Positions 43,294-52,372 of a stretch of 64,000 bases of DNA are shown here, one piece after another. The position numbers were made by a program, and so were the translations under genes. Each line of letters starts with the position of its first letter. The first letter of the stretch is position 1. The stretch is from Pseudomonas mandelii (GTDB taxonomy: Bacteria > Pseudomonadota > Gammaproteobacteria > Pseudomonadales > Pseudomonadaceae), in the NCBI RefSeq assembly GCF_006438925.1, contig NZ_RCZA01000005.1, forward strand, positions 1-64,000, in the 5' to 3' direction. The notes under the pieces are model-generated. The model was not told the DNA's origin. It worked only from the letters and a program-made list of their open reading frames with translations, and searched no databases.

Positions 43294-45681
43294 ATGCGTC
43301 CTGCATTGAAATTACTCATATTCGTTGTGTTCGCGCTGATGGGGGCGAACATCGGCGAACTGTCGGCGGATGAACTACCCAATACGTCTAGCAACGCTGA
43401 GGCCAGTGCTACCTCTACCGTGTCAAAAAGCGATCTGGAAGCACTGCAATTAAGGCTGGACAACCTTAAACAACAGGTGTCACTGACCAGTAACTACACC
43501 CAGTTGATAGGCTTTCAGGACAACGTTCAGTTGCTCTTCAGTGATGCGGACAAGTTGGCGACCGCGTTACTTCCCGAGCAAGCACAATTGCAAGCGCAAC
43601 TCAGCGTACTCGGTACGGCATCCGCCAACAGCGAGGCCATGGAAAAGTCCGATCTGGTGAAACAGAGGTCCTTTCTCAGCGCACAAAAAGACAAAGTGGA
43701 TAACAATCTCAACATACTGCTGGCCATCAAGGAAGGCGCGACTAACCTCATCACCCAGATTGCCGCCATTCGGCGCACTCAACTGGAAACCGAACTGACC
43801 CAGCGCACCGCCAGCTTCCTCAACCCTCGGTTCTGGTTACCGCTGTTTTCTCCACTGGAGGAGGATAAGAACCGTCTGAGGTTTTTGATCGACCAGTCCA
43901 ACAGTGTCATCCAGTCCGTCTGGCAACCCGGCCGGCGTGCCGCGACCGTCACGTTGTTATTGCTGGCCCTGGCCTTCTGGACGCTGGGGCGAAGACTGGC
44001 TGAGCGTGGTTTGACATGGGTCTGCATCCATCGAGTACCGGAAGGTCGCCTGCGCAGAAGTTCATTGGCGATAGCGACGGTAGTTGCCACGATGTTGAGC
44101 GCAGGTTGCGCAATACAGCTCATCTCCGCGGCGGCTACCCGGCTTCAACCATTGCCGCAGTCACTGCAAGGTTACTTCGACGATGTCGAGAAAGTCGCTT
44201 ACGCCTGCGCCCTGATTATCGGTTTGAGTCGGGCCCTGCTGTCTAAACGCAATCCCTCTTGGCGGTTGCCTGGCATCGCCGATGAAGTGGCACTTGCAAT
44301 CAACCCTTTTCCGGCGCTGCTGGCCGGATCAATGCTGATACTCATCTCGCTGGTACAAGTCACCAATGCGACGGGTATGAGTTCGCAGGTGGTTCTTTTC
44401 AGCCGGGGCGTATTGTCACTCGTCGTCATCCTGATTATCGGTGCGCTATTGCTACGCGTCAGTAGAACCCGCCGAGCGATGGTCATTGCCGGGGAACACC
44501 CTGAGTCAGGTACTACGCTGGCGGGGGTGATTTATACCGGCCTCAGTATCGCCGTGTTGATCTCGATTTTTGGTCTGCTGGTCGGTTACATCTCCCTGGC
44601 CCGGTTCATCACTTACGAAGTTGTCTGGCTCTATATCGTTATTGCCAGCTTCTATTTGCTGACGCAGTTGTTCAGGGACCTGTGTGATTACTTGTTTTCG
44701 CCCAAGCAATCCAGCGGCAAGGCGATCAAACAGCTGCTGGGTATCGGCGACGTACGGCTTGAACAAATCGAGGTTGTTGTGACGGGTATTGGCAGAGCGA
44801 CCTTACTGTTGATTGCCGCGATTACAACGTTTGTGGGGGGGGTTGGAGCGACCTTTGGACAACTGACTGACAGGGTTTCAGCGATCCTCGGCGGCGATGG
44901 CCTGCGCAAGCTGAACATCATTCCGGGCAATCTGTTGAATGCGGTCCTCGCGCTGTTGATCGGTATTTACCTGATTCGATCGCTGCGCAGATGGCTGGAT
45001 AACGAGTTCCTGCCGAAAACCGATATGGACCCCGGCATGGGAGCGTCGCTGAGCACCCTGTTCAGTAATATCGGGTACGTACTGGTCATTTTGCTGGCGT
45101 TGTCTTCGTTGGGCGTCAAATGGACGAATCTGGCCTGGATCGTCAGTGCGTTGTCAGTGGGGATCGGCTTCGGTTTGCAGGAGATCGTCAAGAACTTCGT
45201 CTCCGGGTTAATCCTGCTCACCGAGCGGCCGGTCAAGGTCGGCGACCTGATCAGCATCAGCGGGGTCGAAGGCGATATCCGGCGAATCAATGTCAGGGCC
45301 ACGGAGATACAGCTCAGTGATCGCTCGATCGTGATCGTGCCCAACTCGCAGCTTATTTCCCAGAACCTGCGCAATGTAACCATGGGCGGCAGCGCCCAAG
45401 GGGTGGCCACACTCGAACTGGTGTTCCCTCTGGATATTGACCCCGAACAAGTCAAAACCCTGCTGTACACCACCTATTGCGAACATGAAACCATCCTCGA
45501 CAAACCCTCCCCCGTTGTTCGATTCAGCAATCTGAGCCCTGAAGGCATCACATTGACCATCACCGGCTATGTCAGCAGCCCAAGGATTGTCAGTACGACC
45601 AAGAGTGATCTGCTCTTTGAGATCCTGAAGCGATTGAGTGCGGCTGGCATCGAATTAGCCAAGCCGGTGCCTCCTGCGTAA
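43294..45681 (+). CDS. Mechanosensitive ion channel, MscS family with DUF3772
   Basis: A 795-residue inner-membrane channel. A signal sequence is followed by a periplasmic coiled-coil domain (about 40-170; DUF3772), then about ten membrane helices and the MscS core: pore helix region ALSVGIGFGLQEIVKNFVSGLI, beta domain RPVKVGDLISISGVEGDIRRI and a C-terminal alpha/beta domain. It would release solutes on hypo-osmotic shock. I set the start at 43294, where GGAGG lies seven bases before the ATG; an ATG at 43267 has no ribosome site. It stands alone, between the divergent porin gene and the next ABC operon. Confidence 0.9.
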   Translation: MRPALKLLIFVVFALMGANIGELSADELPNTSSNAEASATSTVSKSDLEALQLRLDNLKQQVSLTSNYTQLIGFQDNVQLLFSDADKLATALLPEQAQLQAQLSVLGTASANSEAMEKSDLVKQRSFLSAQKDKVDNNLNILLAIKEGATNLITQIAAIRRTQLETELTQRTASFLNPRFWLPLFSPLEEDKNRLRFLIDQSNSVIQSVWQPGRRAATVTLLLLALAFWTLGRRLAERGLTWVCIHRVPEGRLRRSSLAIATVVATMLSAGCAIQLISAAATRLQPLPQSLQGYFDDVEKVAYACALIIGLSRALLSKRNPSWRLPGIADEVALAINPFPALLAGSMLILISLVQVTNATGMSSQVVLFSRGVLSLVVILIIGALLLRVSRTRRAMVIAGEHPESGTTLAGVIYTGLSIAVLISIFGLLVGYISLARFITYEVVWLYIVIASFYLLTQLFRDLCDYLFSPKQSSGKAIKQLLGIGDVRLEQIEVVVTGIGRATLLLIAAITTFVGGVGATFGQLTDRVSAILGGDGLRKLNIIPGNLLNAVLALLIGIYLIRSLRRWLDNEFLPKTDMDPGMGASLSTLFSNIGYVLVILLALSSLGVKWTNLAWIVSALSVGIGFGLQEIVKNFVSGLILLTERPVKVGDLISISGVEGDIRRINVRATEIQLSDRSIVIVPNSQLISQNLRNVTMGGSAQGVATLELVFPLDIDPEQVKTLLYTTYCEHETILDKPSPVVRFSNLSPEGITLTITGYVSSPRIVSTTKSDLLFEILKRLSAAGIELAKPVPPA

Positions 45682-45895
45682 TGCCCATCAATAGCCTGCC
45701 TGGCGCCTGAACATGCTCGTGATCACACGGAATCGGTGTAAATTTTTGCGCCACCGAATGATACGTTTATTTTCATTGCGTTGCATTGTGAAATAAAACA
45801 TGTCATTTATAGCCACGCAAAATCACCAGGACTGATCCACCGCGCCAGATCGGATGGCCAGTACCACCCCAACGCCCCTCCAAGGAGTCAACAAT

Positions 45896-46672
45896 ATGAA
45901 CAAGACAGAACTTCTAGGTGCTCTGGCACTGTGCGCCGCAAGTTTGCTGGCACACGCCGATGAAGACAGCCTGCGTATCGGTATCGAAGCCGCCTACCCA
46001 CCCTTCTCTTTCAAGACACCGGAAGGCAACGTCAGTGGTTTCGACTACGACATCGGCAACGCCCTGTGCGAAGAGATGAAGGTCAAATGCGAGTGGGTCA
46101 TCCAGGAATTCGACGGCATGATTCCGTCGCTGAAAGTGCGCAAGATCGATGCCGTGCTGTCGTCGATGTCGATCACTGAAGACCGCCTGAAGTCGGTCGA
46201 CTTCAGCAAAAAGTACTACCACACGCCAGGCAAGTTCGCGATGAAGGCCGGCAATGTGATCAACGACCCACTGGTTGATCTCAAGGGCAAGAAGGTCGGG
46301 GTACAACGCTCATCGACCTACGACCGTTTTGCTACCGAGCAGCTTGAAAAAGCCGGGGTCGAAGTGGTGCGCTACGGCTCACAAAATGAAGCCTTCCTGG
46401 ATCTGGCGTCGGGTCGTCTGGACGCGACGCTCGCCGACATCGTCAACACCGACGAGAGCTTCATCAAAACGCCAGCCGGCAAAGGCTTCGCGCTGGTTGG
46501 ACCGGACATCAGCGACCCGAAATATTTCGGCCGAGGCGCCGGGATTGCGGTGCGTAAAGGCGACAGCGTGAACGTTGCACGCCTGAGTACAGCGATCGAC
46601 GCCATCCGCGCCAACGGCAAGTACCAGCAAGTGATGGCCAAGTACTTCGCGTTCGATATCTACGGCGAATAA
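45896..46672 (+). CDS. Amino-acid ABC transporter substrate-binding protein (HisJ/ArgT type)
   Basis: A 258-residue periplasmic binding protein with signal peptide LLGALALCAASLLAHA and family blocks LRIGIEAAYPPFSFKTPEG, GFDYDIGNALCEEMKVKC and MSITEDRLKSVDFSKKYY. It belongs to the lysine/arginine/ornithine/histidine/octopine group. It begins a five-gene operon with two permeases, a deacylase-like hydrolase and an ATPase. The hydrolase suggests that the ligand is an acylated or conjugated basic amino acid (inference). Confidence 0.9.
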   Translation: MNKTELLGALALCAASLLAHADEDSLRIGIEAAYPPFSFKTPEGNVSGFDYDIGNALCEEMKVKCEWVIQEFDGMIPSLKVRKIDAVLSSMSITEDRLKSVDFSKKYYHTPGKFAMKAGNVINDPLVDLKGKKVGVQRSSTYDRFATEQLEKAGVEVVRYGSQNEAFLDLASGRLDATLADIVNTDESFIKTPAGKGFALVGPDISDPKYFGRGAGIAVRKGDSVNVARLSTAIDAIRANGKYQQVMAKYFAFDIYGE

Positions 46673-46762
46673 ACCTTACCTGAAACCCTGTGGCGCCAGC
46701 CTCTTGCGGGCGCTTTGGGCTTGTCTCGCGCGCCTTTTGGCGCTCGTTTGAGGACCTTCATC

Positions 46763-47452
46763 ATGCTTCACGGCTACGGATCGAGCATTCTCGATGGCGC
46801 CTGGCTGACCATTAACCTGGCCTTGACCTCCATGAGCATGGCGATTGCTTTGGGTCTGATCGGCGCGGCCTTTCGGTTGTCGCCGCTCAAATGGCTGGCG
46901 ATGCTGGGCGAAGGCTATACCACCCTGATTCGCGGTATTCCTGACCTGGTGTTGATCCTGTTGATCTTCTACGGCGGCCAGGATCTGGTGAACCGCATCG
47001 CCCTGGCGCTCGGTTACACCCGCTATATAGACATCAATCCCTTCATCGCCGGCGTCTGCACCATGGGTTTCATTTTTGGCGCCTATCTCTCGGAAACCTT
47101 TCGCGGCGCGTTTATGGCGATTCCTAAAGGTCAGGCCGAGGCCGGCGCGGCGTATGGCATGAGTGGCGGCCAGGTGTTCTGGCGGATTCTGGTGCCGCAG
47201 ATGATTCGCTTCGCCATTCCCGGGTTCACCAACAACTGGCTCGTACTGACCAAATCCACCGCGCTGATTTCGGTGATCGGCTTGCAGGACATGATGTTCA
47301 AAGCCAAGAACGCAGCGGACGCTACCCATGAGCCGTTTACGTTTTTCCTCGCGGTGGCGGCGCTTTATCTGATGCTGACCAGCGTGTCATTGCTGGTGCT
47401 GCGCTATCTGGAAAAACACTACTCGGTCGGCATCAAAGCCGCCGAATTGTGA
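46763..47452 (+). CDS. Amino-acid ABC transporter permease (HisQ type)
   Basis: A 229-residue inner-membrane permease with five helices and the HAAT-family EAA loop (GQAEAGAAYGMSGGQVFWRI). The start is the ATG at 46763 (MLHGYGSSILDGAWLT), with GAGGA upstream. It is followed by the partner permease 14 bp later. It forms the translocation channel with that protein. Confidence 0.9.
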   Translation: MLHGYGSSILDGAWLTINLALTSMSMAIALGLIGAAFRLSPLKWLAMLGEGYTTLIRGIPDLVLILLIFYGGQDLVNRIALALGYTRYIDINPFIAGVCTMGFIFGAYLSETFRGAFMAIPKGQAEAGAAYGMSGGQVFWRILVPQMIRFAIPGFTNNWLVLTKSTALISVIGLQDMMFKAKNAADATHEPFTFFLAVAALYLMLTSVSLLVLRYLEKHYSVGIKAAEL

Positions 47453-47466
47453 TTGGGAGCAACCCC

Positions 47467-48165
47467 ATGATTCTCGACTACAACCTGATCTGGGAAAACC
47501 TGCCGCTGTATTTCAATGGCGCCTTGTTGACCCTCAAAGTCCTGCTGATTTCCCTGGCCTTCGGCCTGGTGCTGGCGATTCCGTTGGCATTGATGCGGGT
47601 GTCCCGATCGCCTCTGATCAACTTCCCGGCCTGGCTCTACACCTACGTGATTCGCGGCACGCCGATGCTGGTGCAATTGTTCCTGATCTATTACGGCCTG
47701 GCGCAGTTCGCAGCGGTACGTGAAAGCGCGCTCTGGCCGTACCTGTCCAGTGCAACCTTTTGCGCCTGCCTGGCGTTTGCGATCAATACCAGTGCCTATA
47801 GCGCAGAACTGCTGGCCGGCAGTTTGAAGGCCACGGCCCACGGCGAGATCGAAGCCGCCAAGGCCATGGGCATGTCGCGCTTTACCCTGTACCGCCGCAT
47901 TCTGCTGCCGTCAGCCTTGCGCCGGGCGTTGCCGCAGTACAGCAACGAAGTGCTGATGATGCTGCAAACCACCAGCCTGGCATCGATTGTCACCCTGGTG
48001 GACATCACCGGCGCCGCGCGTACGGTCAGTGCGCGGTTCTATCTGCCGTTCGAGGCGTTCATCACGGCCGGCCTCATCTACCTGGCCCTGACCTTCATCC
48101 TGGTTCGCCTGTTCAAGCTGACCGAGCGCCGCTGGCTGGCGTACCTGGCACCGCGCAAGCACTAA
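47467..48165 (+). CDS. Amino-acid ABC transporter permease (HisM type)
   Basis: A 232-residue permease with five helices. It shows RGTPMLVQLFLIYYGLAQF and the EAA loop GEIEAAKAMGMSRFTLYRRI. The ATG at 47467 has GGGAG nine bases before it. It lies 9 bp upstream of the deacylase-like gene, so all members of the operon are closely coupled. Confidence 0.9.
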   Translation: MILDYNLIWENLPLYFNGALLTLKVLLISLAFGLVLAIPLALMRVSRSPLINFPAWLYTYVIRGTPMLVQLFLIYYGLAQFAAVRESALWPYLSSATFCACLAFAINTSAYSAELLAGSLKATAHGEIEAAKAMGMSRFTLYRRILLPSALRRALPQYSNEVLMMLQTTSLASIVTLVDITGAARTVSARFYLPFEAFITAGLIYLALTFILVRLFKLTERRWLAYLAPRKH

Positions 48166-48174
48166 GGAGCTGTT

Positions 48175-49287
48175 ATGGAGCACATTGAATACCTGCTGCC
48201 GTGGAGTGCTTCGGGCACTGAACGGAAGCTGTCGCTGTTTCGTTTTGGCAGCGGGCCGCGCAAGGCCTACATTCAGGCGTCCCTGCACGCCGACGAGTTG
48301 CCGGGGATGCGCGTGGCGGTTGAACTCAAACGACGTCTGCGGGTGCTGGAAGAACAAGGTCGCCTGAACGGAGTGATCGAGTTAGTGCCGATGGCCAATC
48401 CGATCGGCATCGCCCAGATGTTCCAGGCCACCCATCAGGGGCGCTTCGAGTTCTCCAGCGGGAAAAATTTCAATCGGGATTTCCCGGAACTGGCTGAAGC
48501 CGTGGCGGCGCTGGTGAAAGACCACCTGGGCGACAATGCCGACGTCAACACCACACGGATCCGCCGGGCCATGGCCGATGTCCTCGCCGACATGCCACCA
48601 CCGACCTCGGAACTCGATGGCCTGCGTCGCGTGTTGCTGCAACATGCCTGTGACGCCGATGTCGTGCTGGACCTGCACTGCGATTTCGAGTCGATCATGC
48701 TGCTTTACGCCATGCCGCAAAACTGGCCGCGATTGCGTTCGTTGGCCGCTCGACTGGGTGCCGGCGCCGCGCTGCTGGCCGAGGGTGCGGGCGGCAGTGC
48801 CTTCGATGAAGCCTGTGCGATCCCTTGGTTGTGGTTGACCGAGCTCTTTCCTGAAGCCGATATTCCGCTGGCCTGCGTGGCCACCACCATCGAGTTGCGC
48901 GGCATGGCCGACACCGAACGCGAACAATGTGTCGATAGCGCCGAGGCCATTCTTGGCTATCTCGCCGAGCAAGGCCTGATCAGCGGCGACTGGCCAGTAG
49001 CGCCACCGAACTGTTGTGAAGCGACTCCGTTCGCCGGCGCGCAGTACGCCTATGCGCCGCACCCGGGGGTGGTGAGTTTTCTGCAACCGCTGGGTGCCCG
49101 GGTCAGGATGGGCGATCCGCTGTTCGAAGTGCTGGATCCGCTGACCGATCGCCACAGTATCGTGCGCGCCAGCACCGACGGCATCCTCTATGCCCGAGAA
49201 CGCCTGCGCTTTGCCCAGCCCGGTTTGTGGCTGGCCAAAGTCGCCGGCACCCGCCCTATTCGCCAGGGTCGCTTGCTCAGCGACTGA
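48175..49287 (+). CDS. Succinylglutamate desuccinylase/aspartoacylase-like zinc hydrolase
   Basis: A 370-residue M14-like amidohydrolase of the AstE/AspA family. The zinc-ligand pair H38 and E41 lies in QASLHADELPGM. The third ligand region is VVLDLHCDFESIMLLY. Other family marks are NFNRDFPELAEAV and the C-terminal beta domain (GVVSFLQPLGARVRMGDPLF) with a lipoyl-like fold. It would remove an acyl group from an N-acylated amino acid in the cytoplasm. Its place between permease and ATPase genes of one transporter implies that the imported molecule is its substrate. The exact substrate is unknown. Confidence 0.85.
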   Translation: MEHIEYLLPWSASGTERKLSLFRFGSGPRKAYIQASLHADELPGMRVAVELKRRLRVLEEQGRLNGVIELVPMANPIGIAQMFQATHQGRFEFSSGKNFNRDFPELAEAVAALVKDHLGDNADVNTTRIRRAMADVLADMPPPTSELDGLRRVLLQHACDADVVLDLHCDFESIMLLYAMPQNWPRLRSLAARLGAGAALLAEGAGGSAFDEACAIPWLWLTELFPEADIPLACVATTIELRGMADTEREQCVDSAEAILGYLAEQGLISGDWPVAPPNCCEATPFAGAQYAYAPHPGVVSFLQPLGARVRMGDPLFEVLDPLTDRHSIVRASTDGILYARERLRFAQPGLWLAKVAGTRPIRQGRLLSD

Positions 49288-49305
49288 TTCCAGAGAATAA
49301 AAACC

Positions 49306-50070
49306 ATGTACAAACTTGAAGTTCAGGATCTACACAAAAGCTACGGCAGCCACCACGTGCTCAAGGGTGTGTCCCTGGAGGCGAAGGCCGGTGATGTCAT
49401 CAGCCTCATCGGCTCCAGCGGCTCGGGCAAAAGCACCTTCTTGCGCTGCATCAACCTGCTGGAACAGCCCAACGCCGGCAACATCGTGCTCAATGGCGAA
49501 CCACTCAAACTGGTGACCAACACACTCGGCGGGCTCAAGGCAGCCGAACCCAAGCAGCTACAACGCATGCGTTCGCGGCTGTCGATGGTGTTTCAGCACT
49601 TCAACCTGTGGTCGCACATGAGCGCGCTTGAAAACGTCATGGAAGCCCCGGTGCATGTGCTTGGCCTAAGCAAAAAAGAAGCCCGGGAAAAGGCCGAGCA
49701 CTACCTGAACAAAGTCGGCGTGGCGCACCGCATGGACGCCTGGCCGGCCCATATGTCGGGTGGCGAGCAGCAGCGTGTGGCGATTGCCCGGGCGCTGGCC
49801 ATGGAGCCGGAAGTGATGTTGTTCGATGAGCCGACCTCGGCACTCGACCCCGAGTTGGTCGGCGAAGTGCTCAAAGTCATGCAGGACCTCGCCCTCGAAG
49901 GTCGCACCATGGTGGTCGTGACCCACGAAATGGGTTTTGCCCGTGAGGTTTCCAATCAACTGGTGTTCCTGCACAAGGGGCAGGTCGAAGAACGTGGCGA
50001 CCCGCGCGAAGTGCTGGTCAACCCGCAGTCCGAACGCCTACAGCAGTTTCTTGCCGGCAGCTTGAAGTAA
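49306..50070 (+). CDS. Amino-acid ABC transporter ATPase (HisP type)
   Basis: A 254-residue ATPase with Walker A GSSGSGKST (about 36-44), signature MSGGEQQR, Walker [15 protein letters not shown] and H-loop VTHEMGFA. It shows the HisP-specific insert (LNGEPLKLVTNTLGGLKAAE). It ends the transporter operon; a REP doublet follows directly, then a RpiR-family regulator. Confidence 0.92.
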   Translation: MYKLEVQDLHKSYGSHHVLKGVSLEAKAGDVISLIGSSGSGKSTFLRCINLLEQPNAGNIVLNGEPLKLVTNTLGGLKAAEPKQLQRMRSRLSMVFQHFNLWSHMSALENVMEAPVHVLGLSKKEAREKAEHYLNKVGVAHRMDAWPAHMSGGEQQRVAIARALAMEPEVMLFDEPTSALDPELVGEVLKVMQDLALEGRTMVVVTHEMGFAREVSNQLVFLHKGQVEERGDPREVLVNPQSERLQQFLAGSLK

Positions 50071-50102
50071 TAATCCGCCCGGCCAGCCGTAACGCAGTCC
50101 GT

Positions 50103-50233
50103 GTAGCAGCTGCCGAAAGCTGCGTTCGGCTGCGCAGCAGTCGTAAAACCTGACCGCGAGGTAGTCCTGAAGAACCGCATTGCCTGATTTCACGACTGCT
50201 GCGCAGCCGAACGCAGGCTTCGCCAGCTGCTAC
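50103..50233. repeat. REP/BIME element (GTAGCAGCTG type)
   Basis: The outer ends GTAGCAGCTG and CAGCTGCTAC are inverted. Inside them GCGTTCGGCTGCGCAGCAGTC and its inverse flank a unique core of about 55 bp. It is a typical paired pseudomonad REP, positioned after the transporter operon. Confidence 0.88.
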
Positions 50234-50354
50234 AGACTGCGTTGCCCGATCACCGGCCCTTGGCAAGCGTTGCACACCAACGGTTGGCTTCGGATACACT
50301 CCAGCCAACCTTGTGCCACCCCTTCTCCACCCCTCAGGAAATGTTGAGCCGGAT

Positions 50355-51275
50355 ATGCCGACCCCATCGAAAAACACCACGGTCTATGCCGCACCGGTCA
50401 TGCGCAAACTGGCGGAGATCGTTGGCGATTTGCAGCCGTCACTGCGCAAGGTGGCGGACTTTATCCTGCGTCACCCGCTGAGGGCCGCAACGCTGACCAT
50501 CGAGGAAATGGCTCACGAAACATCCACCTCGCCAGCCGCAGTCAACCGCTTGGCCAAGGCCCTGAACCTGGGTGGCTACACCGGCATGAAAGCCGAACTC
50601 GTCGCCACGTTGCAGCAGATGGTGTCGCCGGTCGACAAACTGCGCAACGAACTGGCACATCGTCCTGGCGGCGCGTTTGGCCTGCATGAGCAAATCCAGA
50701 GCGCCAGCAGCAACCTCGCCACGGCAGCGACCAACAACCATGCAGACACCTTCGAAGCGTTCGTCACGCGCCTGACCACCGCGCGAAAAATCTACATCCT
50801 GGGCTTTGGCAACAGCGTCTACTTCGCCGGCCTCGCCGCCTCGACCCTGATGCCTTTCTGCGCCGACGCCACTGCCATCAGCATGGAGGGCGGCAACGAA
50901 AACGCCGCTTACCGTCTGGCGGCGATTACCGATCAGGATGTGTTGCTGGCAATCTCCCTGCCGCGCTATTCCCTCGACACCCTGCAACTCGCCCGTTTCG
51001 CCAATGAGCGGGGTGCCTCGGTGCTGGCAATCACCGATTCACCCGCCTCGCCGCTCACCAGCATTGCCGAACATGTGTTGTTTGCTCCCGCCGACCATCC
51101 GGTATTGACCAGTTCCAACATCGCGGTGCTCGCCTTGATCGAAGGCTTGGTGGCGGGCGTCATGGCGCGCAACAAGGAAGCCGTCAAGCTGGCGACCGAA
51201 CTGACCGAAAGCGTGATGGCTTACCTGCACATGCCTGGTAACAGCAAATCGGCGAAAGCCACAAAACCGCGCTGA
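50355..51275 (+). CDS. RpiR/MurR-family transcriptional regulator
   Basis: A 306-residue regulator with an N-terminal HTH_6 domain (about 10-85; FILRHPLRAATLTIEEMAHE, then SPAAVNRLAKALNLGGYTGM) and a SIS domain (about 125-260; KIYILGFGNSVYFAGLAAST). SIS domains bind phosphosugars or related effectors. It follows the amino-acid transporter operon in the same direction and probably regulates it, although the REP element between them suggests a separate transcript. The start is at the ATG at 50355, the first one before conserved sequence. Confidence 0.82.
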   Translation: MPTPSKNTTVYAAPVMRKLAEIVGDLQPSLRKVADFILRHPLRAATLTIEEMAHETSTSPAAVNRLAKALNLGGYTGMKAELVATLQQMVSPVDKLRNELAHRPGGAFGLHEQIQSASSNLATAATNNHADTFEAFVTRLTTARKIYILGFGNSVYFAGLAASTLMPFCADATAISMEGGNENAAYRLAAITDQDVLLAISLPRYSLDTLQLARFANERGASVLAITDSPASPLTSIAEHVLFAPADHPVLTSSNIAVLALIEGLVAGVMARNKEAVKLATELTESVMAYLHMPGNSKSAKATKPR

Positions 51276-51287
51276 CGTGTCCCGGGC

Positions 51288-52211
51288 TTACCCGCGACGT
51301 GGTACGCCACAGGGTTTGCGGGCAAGCGTCTGACTGGGAAGTTCGTCGAACAACGCGCGATAACTGCTGGAAAATCGCCCTAAATGCCAGAAGGACCAGT
51401 GCATCGCCACTTCGGCAACCGTGGTGTCCATCACTGTGCGGCTGAGCAATTCTCGGCGCGCACTGTTGAGTCGGCGCAAGCGCAGCCAATGGGTTGGGGT
51501 CATCCCGGTATAAGCCTTGAACGCATGCTGCAACTGCCGCAGTGAAACCCCGGCAATTTGCGAAAGCTCCAGCAGATTCAGGGTCTCTTCCGGGGTATCA
51601 GCCGCCCATTCACCGATGCGTTTCATCACTGCACGTTCTTCGGCGCGGCGCTGTAACCCTCCGCGATCAAGGCAAACACACGCGTTGTCGAGGATGTACA
51701 GGCAGTCTTCGAGCAACTGCTGGGTCAACGCCTCCTTGCTCGGCGGATCGAGGGTCTGCGTCAGTCGGGTCAACGTCCCGCTGAGCCAGCGACTGAACAA
51801 TGCGTTCTGTCCCGAGTTCAGCGGCGCCATGAACAGGCCTTCGAGCCTGGCCACGTTCAAACCGTGACGCTGCACGAACGCCGGGCCGAACACCACGGCG
51901 ATTTCCTGGTAGTTCTCCGGGGTGATCCAGATATTGCGGCTTTCGCCATTCAACACGTACAGCGCGTTGTCACTTCGATCGAAACAGAACGCCAGCGCAC
52001 CTTCGGGCGCGCTGAAATTCTGCTCGACCCGCGTGTTCATCTGTTCCTCGTAAATCTCCACGCCTTGCAGGTCCAGGTAGCGCACGCGCCCGGCGAAATG
52101 CCCCGGCGACATTTGCTGGTAATGCTGCACCCACCCCGGTGTGGCGCGGATTTGCTCGGCTACATCGGCGGTGTTGAACGCTTGGACTTGCAGGGGGTTG
52201 CAGGTTGTCAT
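51288..52211 (-). CDS. AraC-family transcriptional regulator
   Basis: A 307-residue regulator with an N-terminal sensing domain (about 1-190) and a C-terminal AraC HTH pair (about 205-300; NLLELSQIAGVSLRQLQHAF, then MTPTHWLRLRRLNSARRELL and VAEVAMHWSFWHLGRFSSSY). The arrangement resembles EutR-type and other amine-responsive regulators. It is divergent from the glutamine-synthetase-like gene at 52373, so polyamines or an amine may be its inducer (inference). Confidence 0.85.
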   Translation of the reverse strand: MTTCNPLQVQAFNTADVAEQIRATPGWVQHYQQMSPGHFAGRVRYLDLQGVEIYEEQMNTRVEQNFSAPEGALAFCFDRSDNALYVLNGESRNIWITPENYQEIAVVFGPAFVQRHGLNVARLEGLFMAPLNSGQNALFSRWLSGTLTRLTQTLDPPSKEALTQQLLEDCLYILDNACVCLDRGGLQRRAEERAVMKRIGEWAADTPEETLNLLELSQIAGVSLRQLQHAFKAYTGMTPTHWLRLRRLNSARRELLSRTVMDTTVAEVAMHWSFWHLGRFSSSYRALFDELPSQTLARKPCGVPRRG

Positions 52212-52372
52212 GGGTGACCTTGCGCACTCTTTTGGTGCGTTTTGGTGCTGCTGAAAGTGGATAGATGGAACGTCAAGGCTCGCCCAAGATAGTCGTCAAC
52301 GCGCCACAGGGGAAGTGTGTGGTGGATGAAACCAGCCTCCCCGGCGTTAATAAAACCAATAACGAGGTCTTT

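Noticed and set aside
50103..50233. Repeated inverted blocks that might suggest a CRISPR or small RNA array
   Set aside because: The copies are paired and inverted, and match pseudomonad REP structure; there are no regularly spaced direct repeats anywhere in the window.
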